Shown here: one piece after another, positions 23,032 through 34,524 of the stretch | How the letters are laid out: each line of letters starts with the position of its first letter | Position numbering within the stretch: position 1 is the first letter of the stretch | Origin: Rutstroemia sp. NJR-2017a BVV2 | Taxonomy: Eukaryota; Ascomycota; Leotiomycetes; Helotiales; Rutstroemiaceae | NCBI GenBank assembly: GCA_002946415.1 | Contig: NJPS01000022.1 | Coordinates: forward strand, 868,001-932,000 | Reading direction: 5' to 3' | Length of the DNA stretch: 64,000 nt | The notes under the pieces: model-generated | Database searches by the model: none | Told to the model about the DNA's origin: nothing | Seen by the model: the letters and a program-made list of their open reading frames with translations, nothing else | Program-made: the position numbers and the translations under genes

Positions 23032-23264
23032 GGTGGGTAGGGTACCCGCCGGGTTGGGGCACCCATGGGTGGGTTATAATAGCTGATTTGTACCCATTGG
23101 GTGGGTTAGGGGTGGGTGACCCAACCCATTAGCTGTCACGGACCCTTTCCAGGTATGTGCCACCCTGGTTGGGTAGGTGGACAGTAGGAAAACCCACCCA
23201 TGGGTACCCGTGGGTGGGTTGAAGATGCCAATTACCCACCCATGGGTACCCATTTCGCAGCCTA
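23032..23264. mobile_element. Degenerate GGGTACCC-type MITE, related to the copy at 31084
   Basis: It shares a long left-hand block (from GGGTACCCGCC through GTTATAAT) and a right-hand block (AACCCACCCATGGGTACCC ... CGCAGCC) with the 31 kb element. The right end reads ATTTCGCAGCCTA, the hAT-like terminus. The matching left terminus is not visible and no target duplication could be found, so this copy is probably older or truncated. It is internally palindromic, with repeated GGGTACCC and CACCCATGGGTG motifs. Confidence 0.7.
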
Positions 23265-24445
23265 AGAAGGTAGGGTGGGCATTGTTGAACTGAAAGGGGG
23301 GAGGAGACTAAGTGAGGATGAGCTGAGGGTTACATTCGAGCTGGAATAGCGACGAGGAGATGGCCTCGTATCGTGAGGGATGTTATCAAGGTAGCACGAG
23401 GAGTGGAAAGTCAAAATGAGAGAGTTGGGTATGAGAGGGAATATCATTACAGATATCATTCTAGAAGTGTCTTTTACATGAGCTTGGGAATTTTGGAAGA
23501 AGTCTATAAAGGATTAATTGGAAGATGGTAAGGCTAGGAGAAGGCAGATTGGAAGACTTAGGGATAGGTTGTATATAGGACTTAGGTGGTTGACACCAAA
23601 CCTGGGGATTTAGGGATTGCTCGGGGGACACATCATGAAGGACAGCATAGTGGCTAGAAGGGAGTGTACTTAGAACTTATATGCGCGTGGTCGCTTTGAG
23701 GGTAATGGAGGAGGTAAGGAGTGTGATGGAGGAAGAGGATAGCACAAGGTGTTCATATCAAACGACCTAGCGGTCCTTCTTGTCCACCAAACCATACCAT
23801 CTATACCAAGTTCATTTCGATTTAATCACACAACCGCATACACACCATATATAAGAAGAAGGCATCTTTTTGGTGTCCGAAGATCTGTATATTTTCTCTA
23901 AATACAAAGCTAATTACTCTACATGTAAAGGCAAAAGAACAGAAGAGAAAAGAAAACAAATTATGTGTTAAAAAGGGAGATATGATACACCATGCGCAGT
24001 CAACAGTTGCTACTGTACTTCTGATAAAGCACTAGTATTGTAACTCCCGCATCCCCTGCAGATCTCCTGGTATTGTAATGTAAACGTATGACAAGTGTCA
24101 TCCCAACCATGCGAAGGTATTATGTTGGTACAAACGGGAAAGAAGGCAAACGCAAGATCTCTCTAATACAAGATGTAAGAAGGTAGTAGCAGGCTCGTTG
24201 CAAAACTTTCATGCTAAGTGCATAAATGTGAAAATAAGGACTGGTAATGCTTTTGGGTATCGTTCGAGAGACGGGTAGGAGAGTCGTTAGTCGTAATCTG
24301 AGGATTATAGGTGTAATGACGCGTTCAGGGGTTTGAGAGGAAGATGTAAAAGGTAGAAGTGGTTAGTCGTGTTTTTATGTTTGATGTGCGAAGAGGGAGC
24401 AAAGCAATGTATGCAAGCTTGCTGGTAACGTGTTTGAGCTGACAA
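23265..24445. other. Gene-poor flank, 3' side of the RGG protein gene
   Basis: No coding sequence is recognised. The right part (about 24000-24445) is the probable 3' untranslated region of the minus-strand gene ending at 24446. Confidence 0.5.
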
Positions 24446-26518
24446 CTACTCGCTCATATCGGCCTCCGCGTCGGCATCACTGTCCTGCTCATCGACAGTC
24501 CCTTGCTCATTGACGGAGGCTTGCTCATCGCTATCCTCGTCATTGCTGCCATAGTCATGGCTCTCCTGATCATGATTGGTAATGGTATCGGTCTCACTAT
24601 CCTCAGCTTCCTCAGCGTCTTGTTGTTGTTCAAACACCAGTGCAGCGTGGGCAGCATCGGCTTGCTCAGTCAAACCTTGGAATCTCATCTCCTCAAGTTG
24701 TTCGCTCTCAGCACGCATTTGCAGCCGAGCCTGTTCCCGTCTACTCTGGCGGTTAGGGGTTGCTTGAGGTTCTACAGTCGTAACACTTGCCTCCTGGTTT
24801 TCTGTAGCATTAGACGGAGCATTAGGGACATCCCTGCTAGATGAAGTAGATGATGGCATGCGTAACAAGAGATCGTGCAGGTCATTGGGGATGGTGTCTG
24901 CGTAAAGGTCGAATGCATCACTTGCGACACTGCCGGCACTGTTGGAGCTGGCTTCAGTTTGAGGCTGGACAGATCTGCGGGGGCTTTCTTGCATCACCTC
25001 ACTCTCGCGAGTCTGTCGAGCTTGTCTTCGCAGCGCTTCTGTGTGAGCTTGGAAGGCGTCTTTCTCCCGCTGTGGTGTAGGGCTTGGTTCATCCTCCTCT
25101 TCTACCCGCATGCTCTCTCCACGACCGGCACCTCTTCTCTTAACGCCAACGTTGACGCCTTGCGCTCCGCGGCCACCCCGAGCACCACGAGTACCACGTC
25201 CACCTCGAGCACCTCGCCCACTCTCCGCAGGAGCGCTTGGAGTTGGGTCACTGGGTGGCGGTGAGTCGGAGTCATCATCCCAGTCAACACGGCCTGTGAA
25301 AGAGATTGGTGTAGCCATCGCACGCTTGATTCTCTCCGCTGGTGACAGCTTGGACTTATGTTCCTGCACATCCTTATGTCGAGAAACGGTCATATTCGCA
25401 TCAAAGCTGGGGCGAGTCTTAGCATTCGCTTTGTGATGTGCTGTCCAATCCAGCTTTTCCAGGTCAGGCTGATGCTGCCCGTCCTTGGAGACCTCCTCCC
25501 GACACTTAATGTCAAATTGCTTATTACAAATAGTACAGCGCTGTACCACATTCCCATTTCGACTACCGCAGATATCACACTTTGCAGTGTGAACGACGAC
25601 CTGGGTAAACTCAGTATGCTTTGCACTCCCGGGGTTCCGCCACGGTCCGGTCAAAGGTAGACTATTTGATGGACGATATAGAAAAGGAGGTGGAGGAGTT
25701 GGGATGGTGGGGGTCCCACTATAGGCACCAGGTGTGCCGCTTTCCTCGCGGAAACTCACACGACTGCGTCGACCACTGGCACTGGGGCTATTGACCGGGG
25801 TGTTCGGTACAGTGTCGCTACTGTTGTTCATCCTACAATGCCCACTATCGTTCGACCTCCTCCTTGACACGTAGAATGCGCGATTGAAGTCATGATGTGA
25901 AGGCAGTGCGTTTTGGAAATATCCACCCCTGCTCGAAGTTCTGATCGGAGTATTTGGGCGCGTGAGGAGTGGTGGAGGACCCATGAAGTCTCTTGGGTTT
26001 GCCATACGGCCGCCGTTTGCCAAGTAACTCAGTTGAGTACTCTGCCGGGTAGAATTTATAGCCTCCTCAAAGCTCACATTGGGATTGAAGATATCCACCG
26101 CTGAGTAGCTGGTGGATTGGTGTCCTGGTAGTGTGAAATTCTCTGCTCTCGTTGGGGCCAACGACGTTACGAAGAATGACGAGTTAGAGCAATTGTCTAG
26201 ACTATGATGACCTGTCATGTTGCCCGGAGTTGACAGAATCTGGTTGCGAAAAGCTTCGAGAGTCGAGTACATATGAGGAATTACAGGAACTTGGCGGTTC
26301 TGGGCTATTGGCCGAGGGCTTGCTGGGATCTGCGGACTCAGAAGGAGACGAGGACTCGGAGGCACACTGGTACGCATACTCGGAAGCACTAGAGGACCTT
26401 CCTGCACTGGCAGTTGAGGACTACTAGGCGGACTTTCCGGAGTGTGAGCACTCGCGGGTGTGTTCGGACTACCGCTGGCATCGACCGGCGTCGAGCCTGA
26501 GAGCTCCTCTTTAGACAT
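24446..26518 (-). CDS. Zinc-binding, RGG-rich conserved hypothetical protein
   Basis: A single-exon 690-aa protein. Residues 1-310 are Ser/Pro/Thr-rich and probably disordered. Residues 314-339 hold a compact Cys cluster (CDIC ... CTIC ... C) that looks like a zinc ribbon or B-box-like site. Residues about 433-465 form an RGG box (GRGARGGRGTRGARGGRG), typical of RNA-binding or methylated nuclear proteins. A Gln/Glu-rich segment follows at about 590-640, and residues 640-690 are strongly acidic. I know no named function. The architecture suggests a nuclear RNA- or chromatin-associated protein. The start is the first in-frame ATG after upstream stops. Confidence 0.8.
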   Translation of the reverse strand: MSKEELSGSTPVDASGSPNTPASAHTPESPPSSPQLPVQEGPLVLPSMRTSVPPSPRLLLSPQIPASPRPIAQNRQVPVIPHMYSTLEAFRNQILSTPGNMTGHHSLDNCSNSSFFVTSLAPTRAENFTLPGHQSTSYSAVDIFNPNVSFEEAINSTRQSTQLSYLANGGRMANPRDFMGPPPLLTRPNTPIRTSSRGGYFQNALPSHHDFNRAFYVSRRRSNDSGHCRMNNSSDTVPNTPVNSPSASGRRSRVSFREESGTPGAYSGTPTIPTPPPPFLYRPSNSLPLTGPWRNPGSAKHTEFTQVVVHTAKCDICGSRNGNVVQRCTICNKQFDIKCREEVSKDGQHQPDLEKLDWTAHHKANAKTRPSFDANMTVSRHKDVQEHKSKLSPAERIKRAMATPISFTGRVDWDDDSDSPPPSDPTPSAPAESGRGARGGRGTRGARGGRGAQGVNVGVKRRGAGRGESMRVEEEDEPSPTPQREKDAFQAHTEALRRQARQTRESEVMQESPRRSVQPQTEASSNSAGSVASDAFDLYADTIPNDLHDLLLRMPSSTSSSRDVPNAPSNATENQEASVTTVEPQATPNRQSRREQARLQMRAESEQLEEMRFQGLTEQADAAHAALVFEQQQDAEEAEDSETDTITNHDQESHDYGSNDEDSDEQASVNEQGTVDEQDSDADAEADMSE

Positions 26519-28956
26519 TATAGGAGATCTCTTTCTTTAGCACGTAGCTTGGATGTGTTCAGGAGTCGATTGGAGTTCGGAATCTGGAGGAAATGATACT
26601 CCTGTAGTACTTCTGTAAAGCGATTATATCAGTTTCGGATCTTCTTTGGCAAATAGTATGACCTCAAAAAGGAGAAATGAAGGAAGGGGATGGAGGACTC
26701 AAGGATTTAAAGCACAAGATCGTTTGATCTCAATAAGCAGAGATAAAGGAAGGGTATAGAGGATAGTAGCGTGAAGGCACAAGATCATTGTTTGATCTCA
26801 ATAAGGAGAATTAGAAACCACGAGATCTTTCTGCGAGTACTTACTGGATGTTAATACTACAAAGCTACCTTGAAATGAAACGCAATGATGTTGAGTCACC
26901 ACACAGCAGAATGACTTCGGTCTGCAGGGCGAAATGAGCGCAAAGGAGATCTTGAACAGCTGTAGAAATTCAGAATTAGCTTCGTGTAAAGTTTGTGGTC
27001 GTCACAGTTATATGCTCTGATCATGACTGATCAAGCTGTAATTGCTGCCAGCGGGTAGAGTTGAGATAGGTCAGATGAGAGTTGCCAGAGAATAGTTGTT
27101 TTCTATCTGCTCCGGCTGCTCGACGGCAACTTGGCTTGAAGAGCTGGTAAATTTGGAAGATTAGACTTACAATAGTTACTTTCAAGAAGCTCTTGACTAT
27201 AATTCTCTGAGTTAGAAGACTTAAAGTAGATATTGACCTTGATGATTCAAGTTTGATGGTTCGGGCGCGCGTAGAAAGTGAGATCGGAGCGGAAAGTTCA
27301 AGAAAAACGCGCTCCTGTACAGAGGAAAGGCGCAGCACTGCTGTAGCAGCGGGAGGATACAGTAATTCGCGTGGAAAGCTTGTGTATTTTACTTATAAGG
27401 AACTAGATATGCTTGCAAGCAAGTAAAAGGGAAGTAAATGAAGTTCTTGATGAAATTTATCTTCAGTGCGAGGTATTTTGGAAATTGTGTTGCATTTGGA
27501 TGAGTAGGAAGGTGTTGAGCAGAGAGTATCGGGGATTTATGGAAGAGATTTGAGTGGGACTGTGGGATATTTCAATACTAGCATCTCTCGCTTCAAGGGG
27601 ACTCGGACTCGGATCGATCGAATAGCAGGGCAGCAGGCAGACCACTGGGTATTCTCCATCAAGTGAATCATCGTATGATGTAGGACAGATACATCCGGCC
27701 CCATGTATATACTCTTTTAGGCGGTAGGCAAGAAGTTGGCAGAAGACTCGAAGAGTCACTGTCGGAAATGAGATTCAATGGACTTCCGACTGCGGAGGTG
27801 ACTGCAGGAATCATTCAATTGCACGGCACAGGCCTCTATGACAGTGAGGACATCCAGAGAATTAGTTAGTTCCATACAGTACAGGAGAGCAGGTATATTT
27901 AATGCCAGTGGCCGCCTCTGAACTGGGTCGAATGACTCTCATCAAGGTTGTTAGCTGAGGAAGCAGGTCATGCCATGAGAGATTCGGTGGGCTATGGTTT
28001 GGACTTCCTAATCGGGGAACTTGAATTTTGCGGTATTCTCAGGCATTATGAAGACAGACACGTAGATAGCCAAGTGCCAGTGTACGCATGGGTCTGTGAG
28101 ACTGTGCCAGTGGCCTGGAACAATACACTTCAAAGCAAATGACAAATACATACATACATACATGCACCTCTGAACTGTAGCTTAAAAATCAGACTTCAAG
28201 TTAATCGAACACTGCATTGAATCACCTCATTGATAAATATGGTGCTTAGTTCAACCTAGTCAACCCACAGTCACCGATTACAGGAGACGTCGTACGGAAG
28301 GTTGGTATGGCACACTTAGAGGGGTTGCATTATGAAACGCTTCTCGATAGGTGCACCATTCACAGTAGATTTACCTTATTTATAGATCTTGAGGCTTTTG
28401 TGTAGTCGTCTGCTAAAGACTCGAGAGATTATAGTCTGACTCATAGGACTAATATGTGCGCGAATGGACTTGAGAGATCATGATGATTCAAACGTGCTGA
28501 GCTTGAGGTCACTTCAAGTTCAAAGTCACTCGAGGAGGAGCTGTAAATAGAACTAATTTAACTAACTAGAAGAAGAAATACAGCGAGGTGTTGAATATGC
28601 TCGCTTTGTTTGATCTATTGGTACTTCCACACCTTAACGTTTCTTTGTTGAGTCAAGTTGGAAAGGTGGCGGGATTGGTGTCGGACCTTTCATCTTTGTC
28701 TTCAAGACTCAAGTTCTCGCTTTTGATGTATGCGGATGCGCTTATTAGACAAACCTTCTTAAGGCAATTCAATTGTGAAAAGTCATACCATTAAGTGGAT
28801 ACTCTTTGTTGAAATGTAACTAACTACCAAATGTAAACGTGAATCTCATTCAACTTGAAAAATAAACCTGTAGCCATCGTGGAGCCACTGGCATAGACAG
28901 GTCCTGGCGCGCATTGTTGTTCCGCTGCCTTTATTTTCTCTCAAGCTCTCCATAGG
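26519..28956. other. Intergenic, upstream region of the RGG protein gene plus gene-poor DNA
   Basis: Within 26650-26830 a roughly 70-90 bp unit containing AAGGAAGGG...ATAGAGGA and CACAAGATC...TTTGATCTCAATAAG is repeated imperfectly, 130-300 bp upstream of the minus-strand start at 26518. A CATA microsatellite lies at 28147-28162. No gene is supported. Confidence 0.5.
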
Positions 28957-29152
28957 ATGAGCAGTTACCCAAAGAAAAGTCGATGCGCAACCTATCTACC
29001 CAAAATATACTTTGGTCCCTCGCCAGACAGTCCCTCTTCTTTTCCTCATAAAGTGGAAGTTCGGATTGCTCTCTTGTCAATACTTCCAAGCCGTGATTCC
29101 CAAACTGGCAGTGGCATAACGATTAGTAGGCGACAGCGCACCCTCTGGGCCT

Positions 29153-29555
29153 CTGCTCTACGAGCTGCAATGCCTCGCAGAGTCTCAGTTGCTTATTTTA
29201 TTGCTGTGAGACAGCTCTATGCAAATCGAGGCCGAGCTCATCGACAAGGTGCGGCAATTAGTCGAAGGAACCTACAGTAAGCTGCCCGAACATACAGAAT
29301 CACTCCAAGTTGTGCACCATTGACCTGCCAAAAGACTCTAACTTGAACCCTAATGATCTAGGCTTTGTGACAGACTGTGAGCGACTCTGAAGCTTCTATT
29401 ACGACAAGCAGAAGCCAAATACTTTGACAGTTGAGTTTGAACTGACACCGAGCACTCTGTACATCGATTTACTCTGCAGCTCTACCATTACCCGCAACCA
29501 AGTCGACAAAGCATTAACGATGTGCTCCTTCCCTCAATACCTCTCCTGCGTGTGA
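29153..29555 (+). pseudogene. Decayed coding relic of unknown family
   Basis: The frame starting at 29153 (LLYELQCLAESQLL...) continues past an in-frame TGA into an ATG-started stretch at 29219 (MQIEAELIDKVRQLVEG), shifts by +1 near 29318, and continues as IDLPKDSNLNPNDLGFVTDC, with another TGA near 29388, through FYYDKQKPNTLTVEFELTP to a TGA at 29553-29555. The three parts together look like one natural protein broken by stops and a frameshift. Both internal stops are TGA, as C-to-T mutation of CGA would give. I cannot name the family. Confidence 0.45.
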
Positions 29556-31083
29556 CTCGAATCGAAATACAAGAACTTTCTGCAATAATCATACCTCAAA
29601 CAAATGCCAACAACTCTTCCCACTAAGCCCAACGTCTTTAGCTGAAGGCGGCGACGAAGTCATATTACCAGAGCCAGCAGAGTCCACTGCGGCCAGCAAT
29701 GTCAGTGGCTGAACTTGAATGACCCAACCGACGTACTACATGAACAAAGCTTCTTTCAACTGCAAAATATACTTCAGTATCATACGTTCATAGCAGTGTT
29801 GAACACTGTTCCGTCAATTCCTCTATCCTCAGTCAACATTCTCAGCCTTGAACCGAAGTTCCTATCGCGGGGTTGACGCTCTACATCACCTACAGCGCAG
29901 AGACGAGATTAAATACACCTCAGAATTTATACTTTATACATGGGTTGGGAACTTGGGATATGGGCGGGTCTAGATCTTTGAAGTCCTCTTGGAACAGTCT
30001 CGGTCCACCGATATCATGTAGTAGAACCAGGGATCGCGAAAGATCCTTCCGCATTTGGCACTGCGTGGACCCTCCCGGGCCCGCCGCACTTCGCCCGGCG
30101 ACGCCCGCAGCCCGCTCACTATCTTTTCGATGTAGCAACTACAGATGTGGCAGGTAGCAGACTTTATCTTTGTCCAGTTCATTGCTCCTCCCCTGCTATG
30201 CAAATCTGCGAGAGCTAACAACTTGAAGCATTAGACTAAAATGCGATTTCTACCTCCTCACTTGCTCCACTCCTAGCCTCCTACTCCAAATTTCCACGGT
30301 TTCCAACTTCTCTTACAATATTACAAACAAATATACCACGGGATTAATTAGCACACACTTGAAGAGGGCCAGCGTTGAGAATTTGAGGTTTGTTCTGCGG
30401 TGGTCTTGCTAGCTGTAGACTTTTTGCCTGTGATCACTTCTCCGCTATCTCTTTGCCAGGCCTTCCAACCTTTGTGCGGGACTTGTATTTAGTCGGCAGC
30501 GGCCCTACGATCATAATACAATACAACCTAATCAAACTGTGATATATCCTTCGGGTTCGTTGTCTATACAATGGTAGAGATCCCTGGAAAAACCATGATT
30601 CCCCGCAGACTATGAGACAGCGAGAACTTTCTGATCTTTTCACACTTGCCAAATACACACAGACTTTCACCACAGCCATTATGATCGACAATTGACAAAA
30701 ATGCAGGAATCCCCCGAGGGTCGAGACGTTGACGACATAATAGTATCGATTCAATCAAGTGAAAGAGCAAGCGAGCCAGGCGAAACAAGCCACCTCATTT
30801 ACAACATTCTTCAAACATGTCCTACTACTCTCTTTTTGTCTTGGTCAGCACCTCGATCTCTGAAGTAAGATCAATATCTACACAACTCTCAAGTAACTCT
30901 CACCGTTTGTCTATCCTGCACACGACCACATCCTTGAGCCTCCACTTCCCGTTCCCGTTCCGGACCACCCCCACTAACTTTTACATTCCAGAATCCACAC
31001 CCGAGTACAATCCCATCCATCATAATCGAAAGCTTCTCCAACCGCCAGCGTCTCCACATCGAATAGAATGGAATACCCTCACT
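29556..31083. other. Gene-poor stretch
   Basis: Coding-like fragments fade out to about 29700. A GC-rich patch at 30068-30115 contains a CCGGGC...GCCCGG hairpin in otherwise AT-balanced DNA. Nothing else is supported. Confidence 0.45.
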
Positions 31084-31260
31084 TAGGCTGCGGACCTACC
31101 TCCGGGTGGGTCGGGTACCCGCCGGGTTGGGGCACCCATGGATGGGTTATAATGACTAGAACCCACCCATCACCAAGACTGGTATGTGCCACCCCTGGTT
31201 GGGTGATGGGTTGGTTGCAGTGCTCGAAAACCCACCCATGGGTACCCATTCCGCAGCCCG
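31084..31260. mobile_element. hAT-like MITE with 8-bp target site duplication
   Basis: A 177-bp element with inverted ends (GGCTGCGGA at 31086-31094 and TCCGCAGCC at 31250-31258) is flanked by a perfect direct repeat CCCTCACT at 31076-31083 and 31261-31268. An 8-bp target duplication and ends of the form TAGGCTGCG fit the hAT superfamily. It has no coding capacity, so it would need a transposase encoded elsewhere. It is rich in GGGTACCC and ACCCACCCATGG palindromic motifs and related to the copy at 23032-23264. Confidence 0.85.
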
Positions 31261-32748
31261 CCCTCACTCATTTCTAAACCCGCACATCGACTCTCCAACC
31301 CCTCGTCAACAAACCAGTCGAGCCTGCCGAGCCTCCAGCAATCCTACCTCACTCTCTCGACTGTGACTTAACAATAATAAAAGCCTCGGGCAGAGAAAGG
31401 CCCACAAGGCAGGCTGGGAGCCAAGAGGAAAAAGGGATTACACTTATACCTACACCACCTACCTCCCTTGCAAGTTGCAACCTTACACCTACACCTACAC
31501 TATACACTATACACCTAAATCCTAACCCTACACCTCCACTACATAACTACACTTCCAATTTGTACACCGACGCAAAGTAAATCCCAGCCTGGGAATCAAA
31601 TACATGGTTGGGAATATCTGAATATGCTCGACAGTCTCTGAAGATTGCATGAGAATGGCTACGTACACATGCGCAGGTATGCAAAGCTTACTGCCCTCAT
31701 ACTCTCCTCATCTACGACAGTACGCAGCTATGAGACTAGTACGAAACCGTGAGTCTACGATGCCCTTAGCTAACAGAGCATTTCAATCCAGACGCAGCAG
31801 TGCAAAACCAAATAGTATCCTATCAAGTCAACTATAGAACAGTGAGCACTGCTTCTTAGAAGACTAATAGATATTAAGCAAGCAGACCTTTCCCTCGAAC
31901 TCGAATATGCGAAGCACAGCGTAATAACAGAAAGAAAGAAGTCATTCCCCGCGCTGCAGAAGTTCATCATGGAGTTTCTTCAGAGCACTCGCTGCCCTTA
32001 ATAACCTGCAGTTTCAACGTAACTATTCGCGTCCCGTCATCCCCAATGGTGCTGGGGTGCAGAACCGTGCAGACTACACTTTCCGCACACTTTCCACACT
32101 CCGGCTATCCTCTAGTTAATCGAGCGAGATTCTGCAGCGGTCTGCACCCCACTATGGTCTTTCTGCACCGTTCTACACTCTATATTAAGATTTCTGCCAT
32201 CGTTCTGCACCCCATTCGAGAATTTCCACTGTATGCCAATCGTTGCTTTTAAACTAAAATTAGCAAGCATGAATTTCGTACTCTATACACTAACAATAGC
32301 CTTTCTATACATACATACATACATACATACATACATACCATTGCAACCACTCCCCTAACTAACACAAACGAAGTTCTCAACTTCTCGCTACTTAGCGTAC
32401 GTACGCGATTTCCGTCCGACCCCCTATTTGAGGCAGTCTTGGCATGCATGCATGCATGCGGAAAGGAGGCGAGGTAGACGGAAAGTGTAAGTCAGCAGAG
32501 ATGTTGTTAGTTAGTTAGATCTGCGAATAAGACGGTATTAGAAGCATTGCATCATGGCTGGCAACTTTATACTTATAGCTCACGAAAAATTTCATTCCGA
32601 GGAGTTCGTGATTCATCATTGATTTGTGTGATGCTTAAAATAATAACCTCAACTCCAATGACTCCATTTCTATTTCACCTCCACTCCCGGCCCCCCCTAA
32701 AAAAAAGCTATGGAATATATGCTCAATCGTACTTTGTAGATGCATATT
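31261..32748. other. Gene-poor stretch with simple repeats
   Basis: Contains ACACCTAC-type low-complexity DNA at 31450-31540, the GGGGTGCAGAA motif cluster at 32054-32213, a CATA microsatellite at 32306-32338 and a CATG run at 32442-32459. No gene is supported. Confidence 0.5.
32054..32213. repeat. Cluster of GGGGTGCAGA/TCTGCACCCC motifs, possible small inverted-repeat element
   Basis: GGGGTGCAGAACCGTGCAGA at 32054-32073 is inverted as TCTGCC.TCGTTCTGCACCCC at 32193-32213. Further copies of the inverted form occur at 32131-32150 and 32157-32177. The outer pair could be the ends of a 160-bp element, but no target duplication is seen, so a local tandem or inverted motif array is equally possible. 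Confidence 0.5.
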
Positions 32749-34524
32749 CTACCACCCCTCCACAACCCTCACCTTAACATGCAACCCCTTCGCCGGTCTC
32801 GCTGTGACACCCCCCTTAATAACCAAATTCCTCTCATCCAGCAACTTCCCATCCTGTAACTCAAACGCAAGTCTCCCGACCCATGCCGCCAACAAGCACG
32901 CAAACTCCGCCTTCGCAAACGCCTGCCCGATACAACTTCTCGGGCCGTGCAAGAAAGTAAGAAACGCGTAATTGCTCGACGCTCCTCCGCTCGTGCTGCG
33001 CGCGTCCCCATCCCTCGGCATCCAGCGATCGGGATTGAATTTGCGCGCGTCCGGCCCCCACAGCGCTTCGTCTTTGTTGGTGGCCCAGGGGACGATCAGC
33101 ACTTTGGTGCCTTTGGGGATGCGGTGCCCGACCAGGGTAGTGTCGACGGCGGCTTCGCGGAGGGTGAGGGGAACGGGGGAGAAGTAGCGGAGGACTTCAT
33201 TGCAGACGGCGTTGAGGTAGGGCATGTGGTCGATGTCTTGGCTTGTGACGGTGGCGGTGGAGTCGGGGCTGGGTAGTCTGGAGCGCACTTCCTCTCGGAG
33301 ACGAGACTGGACTTCGGGGTGGACGCAGAGTAGATAAATGGCCCATGTCATGGCGCTGGCGGTTGTTTCGTGTCCGGCGGCGAGGAAGGTCATGAGTTGG
33401 TCGATGAGATTTTCGTCGGAGAAACCACCACTTTCGAGAGCAACGCTGAGAATATCCACGTCGTTCAGTTCTTTCTTTGCTAGCTTTTGTTTCTTCTGGT
33501 TGATAAGTTGCCTGCACGTTGATCGGATGACCGCGGCAGCTGCCTCGATCTCACCATTTCGCTTGACAGGTATTCTCGAGACGAACCAGCCGGGCAAGAA
33601 GGTATTCAGAAATCCTAGCAACTGAGCAATAGGTGAGGGCTTGAAGACGCTTCGGTAAGTGCGATTGAGTACGGTATTTGGATCCTGGATGGCTCCGAAG
33701 TTTTGACCAAGACCAGCTGTTCCGATAATGTCCAAGGTGGCTCTACTTGCCCACTCCATTGCTTCCATATACGCGACGCCTTTTTCTGCCACCGGAACTG
33801 GCAGTGGCTCATCCGCATCCTCGCTCTTATCCACAAATGGCTCACTAGGAATTTCGCCTCTTTCTTTCGCCTTGACTTCTACGGTCATAGCTTGAATTGC
33901 TTCGCAAGACTTGCTCCAAAACACGGCATATAAGTCCTTGACGTGTCGAAAGGCAAATGCAGGCATTAAGTTCTTCCTCTGAATTTTGTGTTCATCTCCT
34001 TCGGCCAACAAGACACCGATTCCAAGAAGTCTCCCTAAGCCGATCCGGACGGTTGTAGGCTTAATGAAGTCATAGTTTTTCGTGGTAAGAACCTCGCTGA
34101 GCGCTTTCGCATTGGTGACGAGGATTTTCTCCTGGTTTAGGAGACTCAGGTACCTTATAATGCCATCGTTGGGAACCTCATGTACCCTTTGGACGGTTAG
34201 TTTGGAGAGCATATATGAGGGGCGATTTTATATTTACCAGTCAAGCATTGGTGCTCCTGTTGGTTCTTTAGCGATCCTCCCAAATTGTCCATTCCACCAA
34301 CTACCACCCTTCGGACTGGGTAAATGTCTCAATGGCGAGAAGTATTTTGGATATAGGAACACACTCCAGATTGCAAAGGCCAAGAACTGGAGTAACCATA
34401 ATTGCACCCATGTCCCCACGTAAGTTGGCCGAGAGAACAGCAGCAGATCAGGGCGGTGCTGAACCAGTATGTAAGAAAGGGTCGTTGGCAGTACCAGGAA
34501 TTCTCTGAAAGGTATAGACGACAT
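32749..34524 (-). CDS. Cytochrome P450 monooxygenase
   Basis: Two exons, 34524-34238 and 34186-32749, joined over a 51-nt intron, give 574 aa. The N-terminal hydrophobic segment (about residues 38-60) is an ER membrane anchor, followed by a Pro-rich hinge (SPLRHLPSPKGG). Diagnostic P450 features are the I-helix oxygen-binding motif AGHETT, the K-helix EVLR, the FNPDRW region, and the haem loop FLHGPRSCIG with the thiolate ligand at Cys514. The IRYLSLLNQEKILVTN and KNLMPAFAFRHVKDLY blocks are typical of a broad fungal P450 group often annotated as CYP4-like or benzoate-hydroxylase-like. Substrate is unknown. No biosynthetic neighbour is recognised; the ORF at 34763 is divergent from it by about 240 bp. 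The start at 34524 is preferred over an ATG at 34653 because it begins at the usual distance from the anchor. Confidence 0.93.

Noticed and set aside
31450..31540. Telomere-like repeats
   Set aside because: ACACCTAC/CTATACAC low-complexity DNA contains only a single CCTAACCC-type unit and no TTAGGG array.
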